From Marisa cornuarietis (taxonomy: Eukaryota > Mollusca > Gastropoda > Architaenioglossa > Ampullariidae), in contig SMMW01000555.1 in the NCBI GenBank assembly GCA_004794655.1, positions 4,311,001 to 4,375,000 on the forward strand: 64,000 nt of DNA. The letters run 5' to 3'. The notes under the pieces were generated by a model. That model saw nothing but the letters and a program-made list of their open reading frames with translations. It searched no databases and was not told the origin of the DNA. A program made the translations under genes and the position numbers. Positions 1-12,900 of the stretch are shown piece after piece. Positions within the stretch are counted from its first letter, which is position 1. Every line of letters starts with the position of its first letter.

Positions 1-180
1 CAAAGGGCTTTTTGGCCCTTAGGCTGTATCTCTGTGCCCTGTTCATCTTTTAACCAAGACTTTGTCAGTAACGGATCCGAAAACACCAGTAGAAATAAAT
101 TTTCTCCATAATACAAATACATTTGTAGAAGCTGTTAATTCTTTTGGAGGGTTTTTAAATGCATGTTGTTGGGGTATCAG
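1..180 (+). other. Intron upstream of SERF exon A
   Basis: Non-coding sequence that ends in a usable 3' splice site at 179-180. The first SERF exon, which would hold the start codon, is outside the window. Nothing else is recognised here. Confidence 0.7.
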
Positions 181-1191
181 GTGGAAACCAGCGTGACAAA
201 GCCCGTGAGAAGACTGCAAAAAAGCAGAAAGAAGCCCAGAAAAAGCAGTCTTCTGGTGAAAAGGATGGCAACAAAGGAATGTCTTTGGAAGAAAGACGGG
301 AAAGGTACTTATGCAATCATCAGATATTTTTAGCTAATGGATGAAGAACATGTCTACAAAATTATTTTCAAATGACTGGGTTTAGCTCATTACACCATAA
401 TAATTTTCAACATCGTAGCTGGTAGCACTGTTCCCATTTAAAGGCTGAACTTTTAGCTTTTGTAGGTAAAGAATAGTTCAGCTTAATGGAGGGAGACGAG
501 AGTGCCAGCTACACAAGTGGTCATTCTTTGCTGATTGCTTCCATATGGGCCAACAAGTACCATCACCTCTTCTGGATCAAATCCTTTTTTTGGGGGGGGG
601 GGGGCAAGGGGGGGGTACAGACTGAAAATTCAACCTTTAAAAATACAAGTCTTTGAACATCAATATTCTCACCTACATTTCTTACATCATGAGTGGGCTA
701 GGGGTTATTGGGAACACATCGTCAACATAAGGTTTCCCTTTTACCAATGATATTGAAACATCTGGGTTATGTTTGTCAGCAATAAAAAAAATATTAGCCT
801 TTATTTTAACCCTTATTTTAGAAAGTGCAAACATCCTATTAATGGATTTATCTTTGCAAGAATGTCATGTGCTATATGCCTAAAATCGTGATCTACCAAA
901 AGTAGTTGTGAAAAAAACTTATGCATGTTTAGTAGATATTAGCAAACAAAATGAAAACATATTTTTAAGGATTTTGATTTGTAAAAATGGGGAATAATAT
1001 TCATTTTCAGATAATGTTTTTGGTGGGTGAGCAAAAGATATTATTAGCTGTAATATACCACTTTTGTCATACAATTTTTGTTTTCAAAATTTTTCATGGT
1101 GCATTTCAGAGATGCAGCCATAATGAGGCAAAAGCAAGAGAAAAAGAAGGGGCCGGCAGAAGAGGGGGCAGTGGGTGGTGCTGCCAAATGA
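181..1191 (+). CDS. SERF: SERF/MOAG-4 family small basic protein, 3' part (last two coding exons)
   Basis: This is the 3' part of a small EDRK-rich factor gene. Exon A is 181-304: the acceptor AG ends at 180, the donor GT is at 305-306, and the first two bases GT complete a codon split by the upstream intron. Exon B is 1110-1191, acceptor AG at 1108-1109, stop TGA at 1189-1191. Joined, they encode GNQRDKAREKTAKKQ near the start, a glycine/serine linker, then SLEERRERDAAIMRQKQEKK and an Ala/Gly-rich end. The order GNQR, then K/Q-rich, then DGN-G-S, then R-D-A--MR-KQEK is the SERF/MOAG-4 pattern. The missing first exon should supply roughly Met-Thr-Arg, giving about 70 residues, normal for the family. 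SERF proteins are short, highly charged and disordered, bind nucleic acid and promote amyloid aggregation (family knowledge). The ATG at 159 lies in the intron and is not the start. The gene converges on the minus-strand FERM gene. Confidence 0.88.
305..1109 (+). other. SERF last intron
   Basis: An 805-bp GT-AG intron with donor GTACTT and acceptor TTTCAG. It contains a striking guanine run: 13 G at 592-604, then CAA, then 8 G at 608-615, preceded by a T run. Short reading frames inside it show no recognisable protein. Confidence 0.8.
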
Positions 1192-2040
1192 CATCCATGG
1201 AGATGTTCTCTCTACCAGATTTCACCTTCTGTTCATTCAGCTTCTTGCTCTCATATTTGCAGACAGTGTCAAGCCTTTGACATCTTCTCAGTAGGATCTT
1301 ACATGTATCTTCCATGTTTGCAGTCATATGTTTGTGTCGCCCAGGATCTCGTAACTGTAGAAGAATCTTTTTGCTGCCAGATTGAGATGTTGGGATCAGC
1401 TTTATTGAGCGACCACACTAAAATTAGATAAACAGTACACAGATGTGGAAAGAATACCTACAGTACCCCCTTACCACCCCTTTTTTCTGGGAAGCCATAG
1501 GATTTTTTTATCCATCAGGTTTGTGATCAGTGGCATGTCAATGTGAATAAGACTGTTTTCGGTAAATTTTTAGCTGTTGCATAACATCAGTCATTGTAAA
1601 AATATTTGCTTCTGTTGAATCTTTTTATCCCTTTTTTCACTTTTTCTTTTTTTGTGGAAGCTCTTCTACACTCAGGTGAATGCTGTTTGGGTTGTAAGTG
1701 CATCTATGGAAGAGGAACATCATATCATATATTGCCAGGGAATACCATTGCAGACTTACATCAACATTTTGACACTTTCTAAATAATCCAGTATGGTACT
1801 AGATGTTGTCTTGGAATATCATATCTAGTGATTGTCTTCAGAGCAAATCGCTGCAGTGTGTTAGCCAAAACTGCAGACTCTGGGAAAGCATCGCTTGTCT
1901 GTTGCAACATGGCTTGCCTTGTAACATTTACTCAGCCATGCACAGCATACTTGCATAAGAGTTCCTTTCATCTTCATCAGCAACTGACTCTTGTGCTGTT
2001 CATGAAAGTGGAAATAAAGATATTTCATATATTTCATTGT
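1192..2040 (+). other. SERF: SERF 3' UTR with candidate poly(A) signal
   Basis: Sequence after the SERF stop codon is AT-rich and non-coding. The first well-placed AATAAA after the stop is at 2013-2018, followed by T-rich sequence, so cleavage near 2035-2040 is plausible. The end is inferred from the signal alone; transcript data would settle it. Confidence 0.45.
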
Positions 2041-5000
2041 TTGTCCAATTAGAGCCTGTGAGCTAGGTTAGTTGATATGGCAATAGTGTTGGTATTCTTT
2101 GGCACAGATGTGTACTTGATGAGGTATTGCAACCATTCTGATGAACTGGGTAACGGATGCAGAAGGAGTGGATGCGACAAGGTAAAGATCTTGCAATAGG
2201 CTCAAGTGTTGAGCAAGATGACTGATCATAGTCATAAACTGAAGCTGATCTGTGCAGTGGTGGTTTAAGTGGAGGTGGACAAAATGTAAACTGACATGGC
2301 CAATCAGTTTTTGAGTATATTTAAGGCTCTTTCTGCCAGTCTCTGTCCAACAATATCCAATTTATCATTGACATATATGAAAGAGCGACTAACATGCATT
2401 CGTGATGCATGAACTGCTGAGCCAATTGGACTTTACTGACCCCAGGGCATTTTCAATGTTAACAGTTTGTACAAAGATGATTCAAACACTTTTTGTGTGT
2501 CTTAAAGATGCAAAGTGAAATGATTGACAACAGTTTTTTAGGGGATTAAATTACAGTGTGTAAGAATCAAGCTTTGTGACAGTTTAATATCAGTGGTGGT
2601 GGTGTGCAATCCTATTGCAAGTGCCCCAAAACAATGTCAGGCCACTTTGGAAATATTTGAAGCCTAGTAAATGCAACTAAGGTACTCTAGAAAGCACCAG
2701 CATACCACTGACGAGTTACATTTAAACTTCCATCAGTTCACTGATCTGTACTGAATGGATAACAGTAGTCAAGATTATCTAGTGGGCTTCGTGCAGTGGA
2801 ACACCCATGAAGGTTGGTCATCAAGATGCAAAGGGAGTTGCATAAATGTTATCACCATTTTTTGAAACAAAAGTACCCTTTTTTCCAAAGGGGAGCAAAT
2901 ATAGTACAATGATATTCTTGATCATTAAAAATAAAAGCCAAAAACACAGACTTGAAAGAACAAGTCTACCAAACTGAAACTTAAAACTTTTCATCTTCCA
3001 CACATTTGCAAAGGACAAACAAATGCACACCATCAAAAGTCTAACCTTACTTTTTTTCTACAGTTTATTTTATGACATGAAGTGATGTGTCGTACAAAAA
3101 CCAAATACCCACAACACATTTGCCTACTGCAAGCAGCATTTTAAGTATGCACTAAACCTTTATCCCCAAAACATGATTAAAGATGGATGTTTTTATTTCA
3201 ACCAGCATGCACACTTTTTGTTGTTCTTCCCTTTTTTGTGTATACTCAATTTTTGAGCATTTGAAATTTAAGACGACTAAATGTTAAAATAGCAGCCACA
3301 AAGGCATTCAAGAGAAACAAGGATTGTAATCTAAACCCATGTACTTTCTATTCATGTTTGTGTATCTTGATACATAAAAATCAGATAAATGGGGTGGGCA
3401 TGCATCTGCTAAGGACATGGTGAATTTACAATGTCATATAGTTCAAACTTTTACCTAGCTACTACATATCCTTCGAATTCCCCAAACAGCATTTAGTCTA
3501 TAGAGTACCGGGCATATCTTTAGGGCAAGCATATCAAAAGTTACCATTTTCAGTCTGGTCTACAAAATGTGTTTCACTAAAGCCTGCTGGGTAATTTGCT
3601 TGTATAACAAGAACAGATCACATAAATGAAACATTCTATGTAGAATTCTTGATGAGTTCCTGAAAAAATATAAGCCTCAGAAGAGTACACGTCCATGACA
3701 AATGAAGAAGGTTTAGAGCGTGAAAAATAAGGTCACTCGCCCTCTCAATGCTACTCTCTCTTGCATTCCACTCACCAAAAGCAAATTCACAAAACCTTCC
3801 CTCAAGATGTTTTACACTTCCAAGGCGAAATCATCGAAAAATGGGCATGGAAGGAAATTTTCACAATAAGGGTTTTCTTAACCAAACACATACTGAATCT
3901 TTGGCAAATCTTTTATATGACCACCATGTACTAAACTGCCAACTACAGTAACATTTCAGAAAATACATCGGGTTAAGAAGGTCCTTTCTCTGATGACGTG
4001 AAAAATGGGACCTAGAAATGGTAATGTAGTATTAGTACTTAATAATTGCTGAGGAAATGCAGCTGTTCTTCAGGACTTGCAGGAGAAAAAAGAACAAAAC
4101 AAATTCATGTCCATTTAAGTACACAAGCATGCAACCTGTGCACAATGCATGTTCTTATATGCATGCTCACATTGAAACTCTACAGTGCAATGAACAGAAA
4201 AGCAGTACAGAAAAATCTATATTTTTTCCTCCTGCCTGCTGTTTTAACACAATGAGACATGAGAAACCACACTGCTGTTAAGGACATCAATTCTTCATTT
4301 TGTTGTGTGCAGTGCTGCCTGCCTATATGAAACTAGACTGTGATGCCCTAAAGAGGACAAGGGCAGTTGTTTCTTGCACTGTGTCTGTTGTGGTCATTGA
4401 CCTAACTTTGTAGCTGATATTTTAAAGGACAACATAATAGTACAAAAATAAAACCCTGTCTGCATCTTTAGTAATATTTGTGTTCAAAACTAAATCAGTA
4501 TTTCAATCAACAATATGAACAAATAAAAGCCACCAAGAATGGATAACCATGTTCTTGTAAAAATCACTTTTGAACATCTGAATCAATGTAAAGTACAGGC
4601 ATCCCCCCCTTCACCCTTCCAACACATAATGTCTAGATAATTGTAAATTGACTCAGTGAAAAAGAAATCTAATCATTACCATGTGAGGAACAATTTTTTG
4701 TCTTATTTGACCACAATCAAACTAAACCTCCAATTTTCACATCCCTTTTTCATTATGCATGAACTACAAGCCATGCAAAAATGAACAGCTTTCATTTTTG
4801 GACGACTTTGCCCACAATGCCAGGATCGATATTCTGAACTGAAACAAACACCAATATCTTTCTAGGAAATGCACAATAACTTCATAAACATTATTTTCCC
4901 AAGTCAATGTCTAGGTACTCCTCCATTCTGACAAGAAAAGCTTAAACATTTTAGAGGTGATTACACTTTAACAAAGTAATGCACCTCTATAACTTTTCAA

Positions 5001-8000
5001 ATTGCCAAAAGACAAGAAGATTTCATTTAAAACATAAATGGAATTCTTTATTTATTCACAAATGCTTTGTTCCAAAACACACGACAAATAAAATTCAGAC
5101 ACCTCTAGCCCTACCACCAGATCTAGATATCTTTTTTTTTTTTTGGCAGTAACTTTGGAATAATAAGTAGAACAGAAATTTGAAATGGCCTTCTGAACAT
5201 CTGGCACTGATTCATAACAGTTACAGATACAACACCTAAGATTTTACCTGTGTGTTTGTGTGTGCATGGTTATGTGAGTGGTGAGGTTTTTTTATACACA
5301 TACTTATCTCATTTGGTCTTCAATTGTATTATTTTAAGCCTCTATAGCAGTCCTGGGTTTCCAGGTTTGACACGTTCTATACACACCTTGTTTGGTTCAA
5401 GTTCTTCCTCTCCTCCCATAAAAATCCTTTAAAATATTCTATTTGCCACATTTTTCATTGTATGCTAAAGACAACGTCAAGAAAGAAAGAAATTGAAGCA
5501 TTTTCGCAGAAAGAAATGGGGTTTTCACTTGGGGGAGTCAGGGAAATGCAATGGCTATTAGAAAGCGTGTCCTTTGCAGATGATCTCTAGGAAAATGATT
5601 CTTAAACTGTAAGAAAGTATGCAGGTAAACCTATCCCGCTGAGATCAAGTACAAAGCCTTAAGCACAAACAAGCGCCACCTTTAGCTCACATTTGTGGAA
5701 AGGTAGGTAAAGGTCGACACAAAATTAACACAGAAAATTGGATTAGCGTGCAAAAGGTACAATCGATTTAAAAAAAAAATATATATTAACAGAATTGCAC
5801 ATGATTATTTACATGAAAAACTTTCTCTATCAATGGTAAAATTTTGTTCATTCTAAACAAATAAAAACTTTACAAAGCAGACCAGCATACATACAACTGT
5901 CCCATACACAACTCAAAGTAAGGTCTCTGCCTAGGCTGGGTTTTTCTTTTCCTGGGAGTGCTGAGGTGGGGATGGAGGATTAAAAAAAAAAAAAAATTAT
6001 GGGTGTGTTTGGAAAACACTCTCTGGAATTCTAATTTTTACTGCAAGTATCTCCGTAAAATTCTTCAAGGCTTAAAACTTTTCTGTTCTCTTGAACTGGC
6101 AATTTCTAATGTTATAGCAATGGTGCAGTGTTGTCTGTTTTCATATGATCTTTATAAACAGCATTCCTTTGATGGTGCGATTAATATTCCCTGGCCGAGT
6201 GTTGGAAGATCCCCTCACTGTATATTTCCAATCACACCATTATGCCATAATGTACACCACATAGGGCACGCAATACCAAAAGTGCAACATATACCACCTG
6301 CATCTCGTAATATTGATGATAGTGGGAAAAAATAGATGGTGTAACATCTGCCCCATATCCTCAATGCTAAGGAACGTTGACTGTGTGTTTCACTTAACTG
6401 GTTTGGAGAATATTGCCATGGACCACATGCTGCTGAGAAATAACACACTAATACTGAACACATGCTACATTACACATTACTGAGAAGTGCAAACCTTTTA
6501 CTGCAATTAGGGAATAAGACTGTACTATAAGAAAGAAAGAAAATGTAAGGTGGCTCACTACTTTGATGAGGACTATTAAAAAGCAAGATAAACAACCTAA
6601 TATGCTAAACGAGATAAGTTGGTCACATGATAAAATCTTGATTTTTTTATGCACTGAACTACTGGCATGCAAAGAGTTTCAGACCTATCTTAGGTCAACA
6701 GCGCCAAATAAGGTGTGTCTCACCTGAGCTCCAAACTTCAGTATACCAACAGTGGAAACATACATAATGCAGCACCAATAAGATTCACAAAATCTTGTGT
6801 TAACAGAGGAAACCAAACTGACAAGGAAGTCACCATATTTCTGGTATTAAAAAAACCCAACAGATTCAGGCTTAAAATACACTCATACATAATGACCATC
6901 ATTCAAATCAGCAACAATTTGATATGTCAGTGAGAAAAAAAGTGAAAAACTTCAGAGCAGTTAGCCAGTATACATTTTACTTACAGTCTTTAATAATAAT
7001 AATCTTTTTGGATTGGTGTATGGCATGTTTTAATTGAAAACTAGTTGTTGCTAACAAAAATGAAAAATTTCATAAGAAATCTCCAAAATATCCCATCACA
7101 TGATGTGTGCCTCTGGAACTGAAACTCTGCCAACACATGCCTGCAGGGGAATGATACAAGCCAAGTGTAAACCTCATTTCTTATAACAGTACAATAACTA
7201 TAAATTCTCTTGAAACTGCGGTTCTCACCAATTCCTTGAATGGTTAACATCAGTAACTCAGAACAAGGATGGCAAGGCTGCTGGATAAATATAATTAAAA
7301 AGAAATGCATCTGGAGCCAGAGAATGTCCCCTTTAAAACATAACTCTAAAGGCCCACAAAAAATGGGGTGGGTTGGTAAAAGGCATGAAGAGCAACACTT
7401 CCCCATTTTCTGTAAAACTCAAGGAAAACTCAACAAAAACCTTGCTTCAGGTTATACACATCTTCTGATCATCACAAACTGTGCTTCACCCATATAAGGA
7501 TCTCATTTATACAAGTAAATTATAAAACATATTCACAGATCACATAACTAGAATCTGATTTACCATGAAAACAACAAAAATTACACATCTATCAGATAAT
7601 AATGAGTGGCCTTTGACAGTGCTAATGGATCTAAACAGCAGACTAATACAACATCAAAATATTCATAAGAAAATGCTTAAGAAAATTATGCTGTCACCCT
7701 TTGGAGAAAAGTTTGTAATAGCAAGACATTTCTTTTTAAGCCTTGGATGTAAACAGCACTGAAGAAAAAAAGCAACACATTTCAGCACATTTACTCTACA
7801 AAGAAATGAAAAGATTAAGCTGAAAGAGCGCTTTCTATTACCTGGAACTAAAGCTAATCCCAAAATGAACTGAAATTTCAACTGTATGAATCAGCGTGAG
7901 GTCATGGTGACGTTTACCAAAATTTATAGCTTTTCGTCGAAACAAAGCAAAATGCACAAAATCTTCAGCCAAAGAATTAAAATGGAAAGCTCCCAATAGC

Positions 8001-9164
8001 ACAGCTGTATCATTCCACCCAACAAATTAAGAAAGTGCTGAATTCATGATCATGTCATATGGTCTTTCAATGTAAGAATTAATGAAAAGTAGAACTGTCG
8101 ATGGAATCTGACTGCATAGCAGAAGCTCAAAAAAAGGGGAAAAAATTCAAGGGCTGGAATAAAGACGGCTGAAAGGTGATATTATTCCATTCCTCCCAAA
8201 ATCTCTTTAGGAAAATATAGCAGATACTGTTTTCAAACATTTCGTAAATGAGGGAGTGAGTGAAATATAGTGTATCTCATTAACCGGTATCTACCTTATT
8301 TTACAGACATTTTTGAAATACGTGCTAATGCACCTTTATTAAAACACATATAAACCTACACAACAAGACCTTCTCATACATATATAAATGAATACTTCTT
8401 CAAAAAATTTTCTCACTGCACCAATTTTCTCACAGCCTCAAAAGAGACAATTATGTTCCTTCAAAATGGCTAGTAAACAGCTTGTAAAACTTCCTCTCCA
8501 CAACCTATGAGCTTTTTGGCAACAGCATAATGTCTGCTGCCAAGCATGGTTAATAAAGTTTGCTTTTTCATCTAGATTCTTTCTTGCATTGTTCTTATGC
8601 AGGAATTCTTAAAACCTCTTGCAACATATCTGAGAAATTTTGACCCTCCGAATGTGAATGCATTAATTATAACTAAAAAGAAAATTTGAGTATGCCACAC
8701 CGAACTGGCCATTTTCCATCTACTAACAGTGGCAGTGCCATCATTTTTCACACCATGCCAATCAATGAAGAAGTGCTCTGCAGACACAGTTCTATGTTCA
8801 TTGTCTGTATCTGTCTTAACAAGCAATAAAGTCTTATTTCTGTCGTTTAAATCAACTGTAGCTGAACACCCCATAATGTCTTTGATAAAAGATAAAGGGC
8901 ACAGCACTGTAATCCTATCTGTGGTGGAACTGTTCTAGAACAAAGGCAACCCCCCTTGCTACTTATTGCCAAGATGATATGTCTCTCACCACCAGCTGCA
9001 TGTATCAAAGGTCTTCCATCTGAGAGCCAAAATAAAATAATGTACCGATGTGCCAAAAGGGGAGAAAAAATGGCTGGATATGGGTTGAAGGCCCAGGCTG
9101 GGAAGCAAATGCCTGCTTGCCATGCAACTTTCTGAGCACATGTGCAAAACATCAGAAGCACCGC
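2041..9164. other. 3' UTR of the FERM gene and/or intergenic space between convergent genes
   Basis: About 7 kb with no recognisable coding exon on either strand. Read on the minus strand after the FERM stop codon, AATAAA hexamers occur at 8335-8340 and as an overlapping double signal at 5047-5056, with more near 3.06 and 3.19 kb. The FERM 3' UTR could therefore be about 0.8 kb or about 4.1 kb long. Scattered short reading frames here (for example 5958-6335 and 7041-7406) look like chance. Confidence 0.5.
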
Positions 9165-9991
9165 TCACTTGCGGAAACTCTGGATGAATTTCGCCGCTTC
9201 TTCAGCCTTTTGAGCCACAAAGTCCCGCACAGGTTCGAGGAACTTGACGTGCTGTCTGATCTCAGTCAAAGCAGGGTGCTGTAGTCCAGAGAAGTACAAC
9301 ACATAGAACAGCACAGCTAGCAGCAACAAGGACACCATCATTGAGAGAACAACGGCCAAACAAATACCCCCCTGTGACTTCTTTTTCTGTCCAGGAACAG
9401 ACACGGTCACAGGTGCTGCTAGAACTGCAACTGTTTCTTCAGAAATCTCTGGTGGCACTGCACCCGAGATGTGATTCAAATCTCCCTGCACAAAATATTT
9501 GTCTAACTGTCGAATATCATCTTCAAGCGACTGCTTGGAACTGAGATCATCTTCATCATCTTCATCCTCGTAGGTTGTCATATCAGGCTGATACGGCATG
9601 GTTGTGTTGAAGCTGGTATTTGTGTCACCTCCACCTTCGACCCCTGCATCTGCAGCATCTCGGATGGCTTGGCCATTGAGACGAGGAGGCAAGCCCTCAG
9701 ATGCTGAAGCTGCTGAAGCTGTAATGATGGGTTCAGCAACTACAGCAGAAGGGGGGTTAGTTGTGGTGGGACCAGTGATTGCACCTCCTTTACCCTGCTG
9801 CTGTTCCTGCTGCTGCTGTTGTTGTTTCTGCTGTTGCTGTTGTTGTTGCTGTCTCTGCTGCTGTTCATCAAAGGCTTCCTGTGGTGCCAGAGGTGCTTTC
9901 ACTACTGGACTAGGTTCCAGTTCATTGGGACGAGCTCTTATTTCAGATTTTCTCTCAGATGAAGTACCACGAACCACATTTGCTGGTGAAT
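9165..9991 (-). CDS. FRMD5: FERM gene exon 15 (polyQ, acidic patch, membrane segment, stop)
   Basis: Codes residues 386-659. It opens [20 protein letters not shown]. PolyQ with single R, K and E interruptions is encoded by 9795-9863, residues 428-450. A Pro/Ala/Thr-rich stretch and the acidic patch EDEDDEDD follow. The basic flank GQKKKSQ precedes a 26-residue hydrophobic helix at 9288-9365. The tail contains EIRQHVKF and an amphipathic Ala/Glu/Lys helix, ending SFRK. The basic flank suggests the FERM part is cytosolic and the 40-residue tail lumenal or extracellular. Confidence 0.93.
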
Positions 9992-12900
9992 CTGCAACAA
10001 AGATAAAATGAACTTTGAATATTTCAGGCTCATGTTTCAAATTATTATCATAAAGTGTCTCCCCCATTAAAAGTCACCATAGAAAGCCATTGTGTCTCCT
10101 TTCCTTACACTGGGAAGAAAACTATTTGAACACATGTAACTGGTGCAAAATGAAATTCAAAGTCTCAGATGTGCCAGAAAACCCAAGCTCAGCAAACAAT
10201 ACACCACAAACAGCATTTCTGTCTCTTTCCCTTGTAATGGGTAGAAAACTACCTACATATATTATAGTTCGTGCAAAATTAAACTTTTAGATAAGGCAGA
10301 AAACTGACTATACACATCATTTAGTTTGTGCAAAATAAAACTGTCAGGTACAGCAGTAAACTATCCACACACCTGATAATTTGTGCAAAATATAAAATTA
10401 AAACCAATGCCCCACATAGAAAATTTTAAAAATACCAATTTATGCACAGATATGACAAGACAAGACAATATGTATGGTATTATGAAAGTTACCTGTGTAA
10501 GTAAATAAACTGAAAAAGTTTTGTAAACATTTTTGAAAAGATTAATTATATAAAAAATGTTTAATCATTTCTAGTGCATAAAGCAATAAGTGAGTTTAAA
10601 GAAGTGATAAGTCGCACTACAACAATAGCATAGTTTTAAGTCCAGCTAAAAATCATAAACATCAAGCTTGATGGCACACAGCTTTTCAATTATCACAACA
10701 CAGTAACTCATCCTGCAATTGTTTGATTACAATCTGTACGCTCCACCTCTCTCTCCTCTGTCAAAACGAACAATAAACAATAACTGCTTTGCCATTCTGC
10801 CCCAGATAATCCACCACTGCCTATACAGACACACAGCACCAATCCTGCTGTAAAGTGCTATCAACACCATTTCCAACAATCACGGTCCATCTTAGAGTTT
10901 TCTCCTCTTGGTTGTCTATATCAAAAAGGCAGAAGTGGCCAGAACAGTGATAATGGCTGATGTAAAGTGTGATATTTCACAAGCAAATCAAAGTGATTGT
11001 GTGCATGACAGTGCTTCAGAAATGCATAGTGAGACAGGTTCTGAATCTAGTTGCAATAAAATGTTTGACACTGAATGTATTGTACACATGCGCTACACTA
11101 CCGTTTCACATTTGGATTGGAGTTGTCTAGCACTACTTGAAGCAACCATTTACTAGATCTCTTGGTGATAGGGCTAATTCATAGAATTAAACAAAATCAT
11201 CTAAATTGTGACATGTTTGGTGCAAGTGTGACTGCAACCAACAAACATGCAAAGCAACTGATCCAAAACTGCACCATGAAACAAAGTTCAATATTGCAAA
11301 CAGTTTTTGCCACTTATTTGTTTTACCTTGGAAACTAGACATGCCTGATTTTCTTAAAATAATTTAATGCCAGTGGGGTTTTTTAATGACAGCAAAAAGT
11401 AGTTATTTTTCAGCTGCAAATAATGGGTAATTAAATAACATGTATCATGTGCTACAATAAAAGCAAAAAAATAAAATACATGAATATGATGGAGTTTGTG
11501 TTGTTAAAAACATTATGATGACTTGTTAACTATGAAGACACTAAATCATTTCAAAAACCCATAATAAAAACCATAAAACCCATAAAAACACATAATAAAT
11601 TCAAAAGATATTCAACTTGTCTTATCAGTGTTCCTCAAAAAATAAATAACTGAAAAAAGAGGCTGGGAACAACCATGAAGTCTACATTGACTTACTTAAG
11701 GCGACAAATTCATAAAAGCTGCATCTGAGCTTTGAGAAGTGTTTTATGGTTGCACAGAAGTTTACAAATAAAAAAAGGACTAAAGAAAAACAATAACCAC
11801 ACAATTTATCCAAGGCCAAGGTCAGATATATTTATGTGGTTATCCTGAGGTCATGTGTGTAACACTGCGCTTTAAGAGATATCAGTCTGAAGTAAAACAG
11901 CACGAAGAAACTGTAGTTGTTACTCTGCTTTTTATAGCTAAAGGAAAGGGACTCTGCAAAATAAAGCCCCAAAACAACAACAACAACAAACCAAGACAAA
12001 AAATGTCACCAAACAAACAAGTGAAAACAAAGCCAGAGTCCAAAGTGTTAGTTCTTATCAAGTAAATATATTTATATGTGCATATTTACATAACACATGT
12101 TTCAGCTCTTTGTTCACATCACCTTCCCCCCCACACACACACACATTCGCTCAGCCCCAACCCAAAAACTACTGAAGTTATGAAGCTGTCTGTTGCTGCA
12201 ATTAGGCTATTGTAAACAAAGCAACAAAGCAAGTAACTAAAGTTTGAAGATATTCAAATATTTGCTTTATGATTCTTCCTACTGACAGTGCAAGCTAAAA
12301 TTGTATGATGGCAGGGCACACAACAAGACACTATAAAGAAGTAGACTGTACAATGTCTCAAAGATGACTGCTGAAGCATTGCTCCATGTTTACCTGGAAT
12401 CTTTCCGGAGGCCCAGATAACTGTTTTAAGTAGACAACAGGAGCAGAAGATCATTACAAATATGACAGGGAAATGATACACTTGGCACTTTGTCAAGAGA
12501 AGACATTATTTGTTTTTAAAAATCATAGTTTTTATGTAATTTATTTTTTGCTATGATGGGTTCCTAACTCGTCATTTAATACAAGGATAATTTTAATATA
12601 ACTGTATGGAAACTTGGAAACTAAGCTTTCTGTTGTTATACATGTTAGGCCACAATTTTAAACAATGACAAAGTGCTGATAAGCCAGTGTCTTTCTATAG
12701 CTCTTCTGGTTGGAAAGTGAATTGTACCATTTTTATGCAGATTTATGAGTGTCAAAAGTAGAGGTTATGGATGAATGGCTGCTAATCTTTGTTGAGTTGT
12801 GTTATAAATACAAAATCTGACAACTGCAAATATTAAAAGATGTACTAAACTTTCACATTTAATAATATTACAGACTCCTACACTTGAAAGACGAATAAGA

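Noticed and set aside
5958..6335. 125-codon plus-strand frame downstream of the FERM gene
   Set aside because: It starts in a purine/A run, has no motif and lies in the AT-rich 3' UTR or intergenic zone.
9598..10011. 137-codon plus-strand frame with a poly-Cys run
   Set aside because: It is the antisense shadow of the FERM polyQ exon; the Cys run is CAG/CAA read backwards.
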